Source of the DNA: Nemertoderma westbladi
Taxonomy: Eukaryota > Xenacoelomorpha > Nemertodermatida > Nemertodermatidae
Direction of reading: 5' to 3'
Length of the DNA: 64,000 nucleotides
Assembly (NCBI GenBank): GCA_032718475.1
Contig: JAUCBJ010003330.1
Location: forward strand, 31,259 to 95,258
The position numbers were made by a program, and so were the translations under genes. Below are positions 33,372 through 42,090 of this stretch, piece by piece. The notes under the pieces were generated by a model that made no database searches, was not told where the DNA came from, and saw nothing but the letters and a program-made list of their open reading frames with translations. Position 1 is the first letter of the stretch, and each line of letters begins with the position of its first letter.

Positions 33372-33380
33372 GGGGGGGAG
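33371..33380 (+). promoter_or_regulatory. Polypurine tract of BEL element 2
   Basis: TGGGGGGGAG is followed at once by TGTTAGC. A G-rich tract ending just before TG is the standard plus-strand primer site ahead of a 3' LTR. Confidence 0.7.
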
Positions 33381-33926
33381 TGTTAGCTTATTCAATCCCG
33401 CCAACACCCCATAAAGTTAAGCCGATAAGCAATATTGGGAGCCACGAGATTGGGTAATTAACCAACTCGTGCCATCCCAATGAGAATGGGAAGGAGAAGC
33501 ACACAATGAGGGTCAGGGGCCAAACCCCTAACCCAGAGAGAATAGGTGGAGTGAACGGGAACACTCCAAAGGGCGCCAACAAGGGTATCAACCAATCAGA
33601 GGGGGGAAAGGCATCGATTAGGTAGAGTAACAAGGCCAACCGGGCAATATAGCCACTTGGCAGTAATCATATCAATTCAGTTATCTCAGTGCAATACCGG
33701 TGCTAGATTAGGTTACATAGTTTAGCTAGGGAAGGACCGGGACTTTAGTTACCGTATCCCGCCTTCCGTATACGACAATATTATCTCATATCTATATCTA
33801 TATCTATATCTGCATATCCAAATATTATATACGACAAACAGCACAAACTCATTCACTCCTTATACATGGCGGGGATGCGTGAACTAACAACGGATAAGCC
33901 GGGATCCCTCTTGGATCCCGTCACAC
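33381..33926 (+). repeat. 3' LTR (or its left part) of BEL element 2
   Basis: It starts TGTTAGC directly after the polypurine tract. It contains a CATATCTATATCTATATC simple repeat and ends near a GGGATCC-CTCTT-GGATCCC hairpin and GTCACA. A gypsy element begins at 33927, so the LTR may continue after 37958. No matching 5' LTR was found upstream of gag within the window, so the call rests on position and the tract. Confidence 0.5.
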
Positions 33927-34730
33927 TATCTAAGCATTCATAATTTAATCAAGCACACTTTAGCAACACACCAATCAGCGTAACAATCAATAGTCAATAC
34001 TTACCAATTTGTAGTTCCCAATGTACAATTTACAGTCTGCAGTTCGCAATATGCAGTTCGCAGTATAAAGTTCGCAACGTAAAGCACAAAGGCCTCTCCC
34101 GGGTACATGTAGGCTTCCTAACTAACCCGATTCCTGCCCCCCTAACACTAAAAAATAGAGACAAAATCTGGATCATCAGCCCCCTAATTACTGTACCAGC
34201 AATCAGTCTTCCCTCTACACTGCTAGCCCTCCGACCGCAACGGTGACCCACCGCCAGCGTTGCTCGCCTTTGAATCCTCCGCACTCCCTTCGTCGCTACC
34301 CCCCGGTGCGCCCGCCGCACCTACCGGTACCTTAGCCCTCCATTTAATGAGTAGCTACCGTAATGGCGCATGCAATCACACAGTCTGACAGTCTAAAGAA
34401 ATCCCGTGGGATTATCGCTGTCATGTCTCGTAGTGCGAGCGGAGGTTATGAAGTAAATAACATATATATATTTGAGTTCAATATAATACTAGCACACGTA
34501 TAATGTTACGGTATAATAGCATCAAACATGTTGCGCTGCAGCCATGCTGCATAAGTGGTTCGCGCATACAGCTGTACTGTGTACAGGGGGTCCTGGGGTC
34601 AGTATCTAGCAGTACTGCAGTAATAAGCAGTCTGGATGTACCGTTAAAGCCGTAAGTATGTATATCCTTAGTATATTCCCTTCACCCATGTTGCCTTATA
34701 ATACAGTATAAAGATTGGGGCGAGCCATGA
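33927..34730 (-). repeat. 3' LTR of the gypsy element
   Basis: This is the direct repeat of 37144-37954. On the minus strand it reads from TCATGGCTCGCCCC to GCTTAGATA. It contains a TATATATA tract in the middle. Confidence 0.85.
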
Positions 34731-35333
34731 CGATGGGCATGACGATGGGATGGCACCAGGTTGTGGGCCGATCGCCCACACGTTCGATGATGCCCTTTGC
34801 CTCCATATTCTCGATTTCGCGCTTCGCCTGTTCCGATAAGGGAACGGAATGGGGCGGGCTGCATAAATGCATAAAGGTACAAGCATTTTCCACCAACTCT
34901 ATTGACATTGGTGGGCCACACATTGTTTTGAGGTGTCCGTCCGTTTGGAAAACATCCTTAAACTCCTCTAGGAATTTGAGTTTAATTTTGTCGTTGTTTA
35001 TCGAAAGTTCGTGTTTAATTTCGTCAGAGTTTATCGAAAGTTCGTGTTTAATTTCATCAGAGTTTATCGAAAGTTTTGTGTTTAATTTCATCAGAGTTTA
35101 TCGAAAGTTCGCGTTTAATTTCTTTGGATTCTGAGTTTATTGGTAGTCCCCGCCCGTTTTGTAGCTGCGGCGTATGATTGTTTGGGGGCGGGTTCAGCGT
35201 CTGATTTCGCGGAAACGCCCCGAACTTCCCGTTTGATGTCTGGGCGAATAGTTGAAATTGGTTTGGGGAAATCTTTATGTACTATTCCCAAACCTTTGCA
35301 GCCCTGTAGAGATATGTAGATATCTGTTCCCAT
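34731..35333 (-). pseudogene. Gypsy pol remnant: protease end and start of RT
   Basis: From 35333 downward the minus strand encodes the post-protease segment (ISLQGCKGLGIVHKDFPKP). A repeat of 11 residues (KHELSINSDEI, 33 bp, about four copies at 34978-35120) follows. Then comes the typical gypsy RT N-terminus with FKDVF, VPLSEQAKREIENM and GIIERV...PTTWCHP. The protein stops at the LTR edge, before any catalytic RT motif. It is useless as a polymerase, and the repeat between protease and RT is unusual. Confidence 0.8.
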
Positions 35334-35346
35334 ATCCGGACATAAT

Positions 35347-35425
35347 TATTATTATTATTATTTATTTATTCCATACCATAGGTACATATTAAAATACAGT
35401 AAAATATACCCAAAATACATAAATA
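35347..35425 (-). repeat. LINE 3' tail inserted in the gypsy protease region
   Basis: About 80 bp ending, on the minus strand, in GGTATGGAATAAATAAATAA and (AAT)n. It splits the protease from the following pol sequence. The ATAAATAA/AAT tail is typical of CR1/L2-like LINE ends. Confidence 0.5.
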
Positions 35426-36988
35426 AACCCACTCTTTATGAGTGTGGCCCCCTACAGAGAGTTCCATAAAAAGTTTACCCTCACACTCGATTTGGCAACC
35501 GTTTGCTGATTGCAGTGGAAAATCGGGAGGAATTATTTCAGTCGACTCTGGTAATTTCCACTCCGATTGTATCATGGAGCCGGCAACAGTGACCTGGGCT
35601 CCCGTATCAGCGATACACATGTTTTTTCCCACATATTTGCCCGATTTGTGGAAATCTACCGCGATAAGCGCACGTTTATTTGCGGCGGTGCGCTTGTGGA
35701 TGTCAGTGATAAGGACGGCGCCGGATGTTTTTGGAGGAATTTTGGATTTAGGTTGTAAACACTGTGCGCCGAAGTGTCCAGTCCTCCCGCAGTTACTGCA
35801 ATCCTTTCCTGCAGCTCTGCAGGGTGCATTGTTGCTGTGGGGAAACTTCCCTCCACAGTGAAGGCATTCCCCCCATTCTTTTGCCGTGTTGAGGAGTTCT
35901 AGGGCGCGGTTTGAGGAAGGACTCCGCCCCGTAGCGGAAGTTTCCTTCCCTTTCCGGTACCTACTCTTAGGGCGTCGACTACATCCCCTGGGTGGGGGTG
36001 TTTGCGGAGTCCGTACTGCATTCACACGCTGCCCTCTTATGAGTTTAGTATCCCTTGCTGCGATTTCGCGGCACCGGCAAAAATCGAGAGTTTCCAGTCG
36101 TGTTAGGGGTGGTCGTTTAGTAAAGAGTTCCTCCTGTGTTTCATCGTCATGGATACCTCGGATGAGGAGCGTATTAACCCAGTCGTCTGGGGTCATCGTT
36201 TCGAGACCAGCGTCGTCTGCCAGCTCGCACAGTCGTACGTAATAATCATCGAATGTCTGGTTCTCCGACTGTTTTAGTTGGACGAGTTGGTGGCGGTCGA
36301 CAATGAGGTTCCTCTCGGAACGGAGGTATAAGTGGATCTCCTCCATAACTTCCGCAAGAGTTTTGTCCGTGTTTACCGGGATGTTTAGGCGATGGTGGAT
36401 GCGGTTGAGGAACTCGGCAGAACAATTCGAAAAAAAGACTGCAAGTTGATCCTCCCGAGGTTTCTGGGATAAGTGGACAACGGTACAGTAGTTGCTCCAC
36501 TGGATCTCCCAGCATTTGTAGCGCTGAAACGTGATATCTACTTCGAGTTTCTCGGGGGCTCGAGCGTTTAGTTTTACGGTTTCGCCAGGTCCGGGGTTCC
36601 GGGGGGGGGGGGGTGCGCCTGCGGGTCCCTGTCGGAGAAATTCCGCCCTCTCTTCTGCACGGAGACCATCGCGATGTTCCTCGCGGCGTTCATCGTTCTC
36701 CCGGCGGTGTAGCTCCTCTTCCCGGCGGCGTTGTTCTTCCTCGGCACAGTCACGCTGAAGGTAGATCAGAAACTGCGTTAGGTCGGGCGGTTTATGTTTG
36801 TCACCCTGTTCCTGGTCGCCAAGCGCGCCCTTGAGTTGATTGCGTAGTTTGTTGGACGATGTTTTCGGATTGAATTGGATTCCAGCATTTGTACAGTGGA
36901 TCTTAAGTGTCTCCCGGTCGAGATTATCAATTTCCTCGAGCCGTAGATCGAGCCATTCGTCAGGTTGAATGGGTGTTGTCCTTGCCAT
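35426..36988 (-). pseudogene. Gypsy gag-protease
   Basis: The frame starts at ATG 36988 with a SAP-like helix region (ETLKIHCTNAGIQFNPKTSS). It continues through a charged Glu/Arg helix, a Pro-rich hinge coded by a G/C run (36601-36612), a capsid-like domain and two zinc knuckles (CLHCGGKFPHSNNAPC and CSNCGRTGHFGAQC). The aspartic protease then shows CIADTGAQVTVAG, with DTGA as the active site. The open frame continues artificially into the LINE tail and stops at 35366. Gag forms the particle and the protease cuts the polyprotein. Apart from the insertion this part is intact. Confidence 0.88.
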
Positions 36989-37125
36989 CCTGGTCAGCTA
37001 GTGTTGTAAGTTCCACGTAGGTTAAATTCTACTGGCTCTGTTTGCCAGCTACACACTGACACACTGCGCCATGTCATGTCTCGTAGTGCCATGTCATGTA
37101 TCGTAAACTAAGAAATAGAAATCAA

Positions 37126-37143
37126 TCAAGGGAAAAGGGCGCC
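37126..37143 (-). promoter_or_regulatory. Candidate primer binding site of the gypsy element
   Basis: Directly after the 5' LTR the minus strand reads GGCGCCCTTTTCCC. GGCGCCC is complementary to the 3' end of lysine-type tRNA primers (…GGGCGCC). Only the first seven bases match well. Confidence 0.45.
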
Positions 37144-37954
37144 TATCTAAGCATTCATAATTTAATCAAGCACACTTTAGCAACACACCAATCAGCGTAA
37201 CAATCAAAAGTCAATACTTACCAATTTGTAGTTCCCAATGTACAATTTACAGTCTGCAGTTCGCAATATGCAGTTCGCAGTATAAAGTTCGCAACGTAAA
37301 GCACAAAGGCCTCTCCCGGGTACATGTAGGCTTCGCTTCCTAACTAACCCGATTCCTGCCCCCCTAATACTAAAAAATAGAGACAAAATCTGGATGATCA
37401 GCCCCCTAATTACTGTACCAGCGATCAGTCTTCCCTCTACACTGTTAGCCCTCCGACCGCAATGGTGACCCCCCGCCAGCGTTGCTCGCCTTTGAATCCT
37501 CCGCACTCCCTTCGTCGCTACCCCCCGGTGCGCCTGCCGCGCCTACCGGTACCTTAGCCCTCCATTTAATGAGTAGCTACCGTAATGGCGCATGCAATCA
37601 CACAGTCTGACAGTCTAAAGAAATCCCGTGGGATTATCGCTGTCATGTCTCGTAGTGCGAGCGGAGGTTATGAAGTAAATAACATATATATATATTTGAG
37701 TTCAATATAATACCAGCACACGTATAATGTTACGGTATAATAGCATCAAACATGTTGCGCTGCAGCCGTGCTGCATAAGTGGTTCGCGCATACAGCTGTA
37801 CTGTGTACAGGGGGTCCTAGGGTCAGTATCTAGCAGTACTGCAGTAATAAGCAGTCTGGATGTACCGTTAAAGCCGTAAGTATGTATATCCTTAGTATAT
37901 TCCCTTCACCCATGTTGCCTTATAATACAGTATAAAGATTGGGGCGAGCCATGA
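37144..37954 (-). repeat. 5' LTR of the gypsy element
   Basis: Direct repeat of 33927-34730, differing by a few substitutions and small indels (for example an added GCTTC near 37330 and two extra bases in the TA run near 37690). Confidence 0.85.
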
Positions 37955-37958
37955 ACAC

Positions 37959-38310
37959 AACAATCGCATCTTAATCACATAGAACCATTAATCAAAGGGT
38001 AGAAATCATAGTTCTGATTGTATTTGGCAGTAATCATTGAGATCGATTAAGAAACACAGCAAGAAATAAGCAGAAATTACAAATTTGCGAATTATTGCAA
38101 GAAAACAAATGGAAATACAGAATACACAGAATTATGCACAAAAACTGAGATTAGTGAGATGCACCTACCGGAAATACAGCCAATTTATAGGTGATTCATA
38201 AAGGATGATGCAATAATCCTCTGATTGGTTCCCCAATCCGCGCTACCATTAGACCAACCTGGAAGCAGCTAGGCCAATAAGGAAGCCGGATTGTGAACCT
38301 ATTCCTTCCA
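37959..38310. other. Spacer between the gypsy element and the SINE
   Basis: No gene. It may include the remaining right part of the element 2 LTR displaced by the gypsy insertion. Confidence 0.35.
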
Positions 38311-38671
38311 GAACCTTCCAGAGCATTCCATGGCCGCACATTGGAGCAATAAGATGTTCTATGCCCTATGATTGGCCCAACTCATCGTTCCATGTGTTGT
38401 ACGCACCTCATTGGTTTATCAAATTGTACCAAATGAAAATAAATTACCCCAAAATGCAAATTTCCCAACTGGGATTCGAACTCGTAACCTATCTGTAATG
38501 CAACCAACGCCTTAACCATCTGACCACTACGCCATGAGATTAACTACGGGTTTTATGTGTATTAATATGAATAGGCATATTACATTACTGTAACTTAATC
38601 AAAATGCGTCGGATTTTAGAAAGTTTTTACGTTAAACTACAAATGCTATCTTATAGTGAAATAATCCATCA
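38311..38671 (-). repeat. tRNA-derived SINE, intact copy
   Basis: It is almost identical to 52093-52342 plus 53427-53537. On the minus strand it holds a tRNA-like head with a B-box GAGTTCGAATCCC (38471-38483) and an A-box-like TGGCGTAGTGGTCAGATGG (38511-38534) at tRNA spacing. The rest is unrelated AT-rich body. The arms do not fold into a full functional tRNA, so I call it a SINE rather than a tRNA gene. Transcription by RNA polymerase III is expected from the boxes. Confidence 0.75.
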
Positions 38672-39548
38672 CCGCTCCATGAAAACAGTAAGTAAGACTG
38701 TTTTCACCAATCGAAATATAAACTATTTACAAAATACTTCTAAATCTACTGGTGGGACCGAAAATATAAAATAATCACTACCTAATTATTACATACTTAA
38801 TATTGCAGGTACGGCGTAAATACAATCTATCATACATACAAAATACAAATTTACCAATTAACTTTAGTGCATAAAATACAAAAAAAGTTTTCGGTTATCA
38901 AGATAAGCAAATTAAACAAATCAGAACAAAACAAATCAGAACAAATCAAACAAATAATCTCAAGTTTTCAATCACTTGTGTCCTTCTGGGCTCCTCCCCG
39001 AGGCGCACCCACGAGGCGGACACCTTTCTACCACCCCTGGGGCCAGTCTGACTGCTTGTTATTATCAGACCGGGCCGGAGGGTGGCCCGATGCTTCCCGG
39101 GTTCAATTTTCAATTCCCCGATCACACCAGCACAGCTCTTCGAACGTGTAGCCAGATGGTCGGCTACTGTCAACTTACTGTGGCCTGACTGTACATTGAG
39201 CCAACTCAAAGTATAACAAAGAGTCAACCGGCAGGTGGACCAGTCGATAGCGATAGAGCACCAAGGTCGCCCTTGGGCCTAACCGACGGTCTTGTCCCAA
39301 GCGGGCTTGCGCTACCCAACATGGAATTTTGACTCATTTTCACCTGCCTCGCCAGCAGTATTGAAAAGACAATACTGTCTGTAGCTCAAAAGCTACTGAA
39401 CAAGTAACCACTTACCAGTCACTCAACAGATGTTCACAAAATCAAGTACACAACGGTAAGCACAAAATCGAACACATACCATGCACACACAGAAGACATA
39501 ATCAGGTAAGACAAAATCGGTGACAAATCAGAGGGGACAAAATTGTAT

Positions 39549-39615
39549 CGACTCATAAAGAGTCGAGAGTACCTTATTTTGCCGTCAGGGCAAAATAACT
39601 TTGTGTGCACAAAGT
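39549..39615. repeat. Three consecutive perfect inverted repeats
   Basis: CGACTC/GAGTCG (39549-39565), TTATTTTGCC/GGCAAAATAA (39574-39598) and ACTTTGTG/CACAAAGT (39598-39615) follow each other within 67 bp. They are not coding. Confidence 0.75.
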
Positions 39616-40374
39616 ATGCTGGGGCGCAGTAAAGATATGGTCCTACTAATACCAGCGGCGTCTGGACCAACTGGCAAGGGTTCCCATACTTACTCGCAGT
39701 GGCCACACATACAATCACGTGTACTCACGTACCCACAGCAACAGAAAGCTCAAAGACCCGAACAAATCCCAAAGACCAATCAGCTGAACATGGAGACAAT
39801 AACATATAGTATCAAAAAAACGGAACAGCTGATGGCCAAAGGAACCCATCCAAGCCCCAAGCAAACTGCCACTGATCGCCCACATACAAAACATAGTTCA
39901 CACCACATGAACCACAAATCACACCATGCCACCACCCCTACTGTGTACAGGACTGGCAGTACGGCAACATGCCGACTAGACGGTACCACGGCACCATGGC
40001 AATTCATGGTTCGTTAGACACGAGGGCCTTCAGTGACTCCCTAGCACTATATATATGATTTAACGTGCCCCCAGACCCTCACGAGTCCGCCGCCGCCTGT
40101 TAAGATTACCCATATAGAGACCTCACCTCTTTAGGTAATCTTTATATATTGCAAATATACATAATAAATTAACCAAATTAAATCAGTCTTATAAAATAAA
40201 CATAATTGCTATTATCTTTCAAATAAGTCTTAAAGTGTCCTCCTGACGAGCTAAAAAGATCGTCCTGCTGGTCTGGATATCTTCTCCTGAGCACTAATTG
40301 CAAACGGTAGGCTCGCAAGCCTTCCTTCTCCTTCGCAAGCCTTCCTTCGCTCCTCCAAAACCAACGTCCGAAAT

Positions 40375-40470
40375 AAATACCCAAATATAATATCCAAATA
40401 TAAATATCCAATATAAATATCCAATATAAATATCCAATATAAACATCCAAATAAAATATCTGAATATAAT
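40375..40470. repeat. 13-bp tandem repeat (AATATCCAATATA)
   Basis: Several consecutive copies with slight variation. The Ile/Tyr/Leu/Trp-rich open frames they create on the minus strand are artefacts. Confidence 0.8.
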
Positions 40471-40537
40471 ATCCAATCGGTAGGCTCGAAAGCCTTCCTT
40501 TCTTCATCTCGCCCTCCTATTCCTTGGCCGAACGGGC

Positions 40538-41182
40538 TCATCCACGCCCTCTAATACGATTGGGTGGTGGTCGGGATCGAACTGGACTCGGACTTCGGTG
40601 TCGAGCTGTCGGTGGTTCCAAAACGCTAGGAAAGGGGACGACGGGAGTTTCGCACATCCGTCGTGCGCTCAGTCCTCTAAATCCTCGTCCGATTCCAATT
40701 GTTGGCTTAACATCGGATCGAGTCTCCACAACGCTGGGAGGAAGTCGAAAGGGTGGGACTGTTCCGTCCGCTGACACCTTGCTCTCTGACGTCGTCTGAA
40801 TTCTAATGGGTTCCGGCAAAGCGTATCCTGTCCCTCCGCGTGGTTCTCTAGTGAGGGAAACTGTGCCCCAAGTCATCCGGATTTGCGACTTCGATGTCGT
40901 CCTCTCGGCGACATTTACTACCTTCTCTATCTCTTGTCCGGCCTTCTGGTCTCTAAGTATACGAAGTTGCAGATCATCCTGTGAGTGACGCGTCTTTTCG
41001 GCTAACGGCGTGGCCTTGAAGCCAGTCTCACACAAAACGTCCGTCTCGTCTAAAATACACGAGGTTACGTGTTTGTGATAAAATGCGCTCCTGTATGCCC
41101 AAGCTATCGAATGCCAGGCTCCTCGATTCTGCTGTTTGACTCGCAATTTGTCGAATTCCCCGGCGGTAATCTTGTTCACCAC
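40538..41182 (-). pseudogene. BEL element 3 third ORF, C-terminal part
   Basis: This frame overlaps the end of the zinc-knuckle frame by a few bases in a different phase and opens only with a GTG. It has EFDKLRV...WHSIAWAYRSAF, which lines up with the REFRDFL...MKMILWDATRG region of the element 2 protein downstream of its knuckles. I therefore read it as the continuation of the same protein after a frameshift. The end is Pro/Arg/Ser-rich. No known domain. Confidence 0.5.
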
Positions 41183-42051
41183 AGTTTGAAAGTTCCAAGT
41201 GTTCTTGTTGTCAGGGTGTACCTGTAGAAAGTAGTCCCGTCCCGCACAACCTTAAATCCGCTATCCAATGGCAATATATCCAGCACCTCCAAGAGTTCAT
41301 TGTATTGAGGCATAGCTGACACGTATCCTTCCTTCGACTTTATGAGAGGGTTTACGGCCCAAAATCCCAAGTGTGCTCTCATAGGGAAATGGCGTCGCTG
41401 TGTCGATACATGCTCGTCTGCTAGATTCTCCCAATGGTCGAATAGCTGTCGAATGATTTTAACTGACATGTGCTCATAGGGGATGTCCCTAAGTTGACAT
41501 TCGGATGCCCTATGACCTTTAATATTACAATACGTGCACTGCACCACGAAACGCCAGCAAGTGTAGAAAGTGTGCGAACGTTGATCCCCGCACCAGTTAC
41601 ATACTAAGTCTGGTAGAGATATATGTTTCGCTCCGCATTTCTTTGCGTGGGGGCCAGTTGCCCCGCATCTGCCACAAATAGTGTTGGCAGGGTACCAAAC
41701 TCGCTCATAGATAAGATCTCCGATGGGGCGAGCGCTACCGTCCACATGATAATTCTCATCATCCGGGTCAGTCAGTATGTTCGTCTCTGTAGGTTGTACA
41801 CAAACCATGGCATCGCTTTTCTCCAACTCGCGTATCTCAGTTCGTGTCTTCCTCGGAAGGTTCTCCTCTATCTCTATGAGTTGCCGCAACGGTTCGTCTA
41901 TTATCGCAAACTCGGTCGGATCCACATCGTCGTGATGGGTGGTAGGCTCGCGAGCCTTCCAGGATCCTTCCGGGCCTTTGAATTCCGCGTGGCGTTCCCT
42001 GTTGTAGGGTGCTAACGTAAACATCGACGGTCTGTCGACTAGGCTTCCCAC
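41176..42051 (-). CDS. BEL element 3 third ORF, part B: three CCHC zinc knuckles
   Basis: A 291-codon frame. Knuckles: C126-x2-C129-x5-H135-x3-C139, C151-x2-C154-x5-H160-x4-C165, C172-x2-C175-x4-H180-x4-C185. Downstream, FDHWENLAD and HLGFWAVNP match the element 2 part B (FEEWADVG, KWGFFLINQ). It is in the same frame as part A above it, separated by one TGA (42091-42093) and 13 sense codons. The stretch WKAREPTT near its start is coded by a copy of the 20-bp palindrome found through this element. Nucleic-acid binding is expected from the knuckles. Confidence 0.75.
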   Translation of the reverse strand: MGSLVDRPSMFTLAPYNRERHAEFKGPEGSWKAREPTTHHDDVDPTEFAIIDEPLRQLIEIEENLPRKTRTEIRELEKSDAMVCVQPTETNILTDPDDENYHVDGSARPIGDLIYERVWYPANTICGRCGATGPHAKKCGAKHISLPDLVCNWCGDQRSHTFYTCWRFVVQCTYCNIKGHRASECQLRDIPYEHMSVKIIRQLFDHWENLADEHVSTQRRHFPMRAHLGFWAVNPLIKSKEGYVSAMPQYNELLEVLDILPLDSGFKVVRDGTTFYRYTLTTRTLGTFKLW

Positions 42052-42090
42052 GTGAGTGAGATAGATGTCCCTGAAAACGCTAAGTCCCGC

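Larger units (their letters stand above)
33927..37954 (-). mobile_element. Ty3/gypsy element, internally deleted, with two LTRs
   Basis: Near-identical LTRs (33927-34730 and 37144-37954, about 805-811 bp) enclose gag-protease and the start of RT on the minus strand. The 4-bp sequence ACAC precedes the left LTR (33923-33926) and follows the right one (37955-37958), a target-site duplication. The rest of RT, RNase H and integrase are gone: RT sequence runs straight into the left LTR. The few differences between LTRs (small indels such as a 5-bp GCTTC and a TA repeat) point to a fairly recent insertion. Confidence 0.88.
38672..40537. other. Non-coding stretch at the 3' side of BEL element 3
   Basis: No supported gene. 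Contents: a TGAAAACAGT/ACTGTTTTCA hairpin just after the SINE (about 38679-38705), a cluster of three hairpins (39549-39615, separate entry), a 13-bp tandem repeat (40375-40470) and two copies of the 20-bp palindrome of element 3. The 3' LTR of element 3 should lie here, but I could not find a matching 5' copy to define it. Confidence 0.5.

Noticed and set aside
35442-36834. Several plus-strand open frames over the gypsy gag
   Set aside because: Antisense shadows of the minus-strand gag-protease, which has clear zinc knuckles and DTGA.
38471-38534. Possible functional tRNA gene on the minus strand
   Set aside because: A and B boxes are present, but no proper acceptor or anticodon stem forms, and the sequence occurs as a longer dispersed repeat, which indicates a SINE.
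39601-40017. 138-codon frame near the 3' side of element 3
   Set aside because: No recognisable motif and no counterpart in the other elements. Left as non-coding.
40178-40541. Ile/Tyr/Trp-rich minus-strand frames resembling membrane proteins
   Set aside because: Generated by a 13-bp AT-rich tandem repeat.
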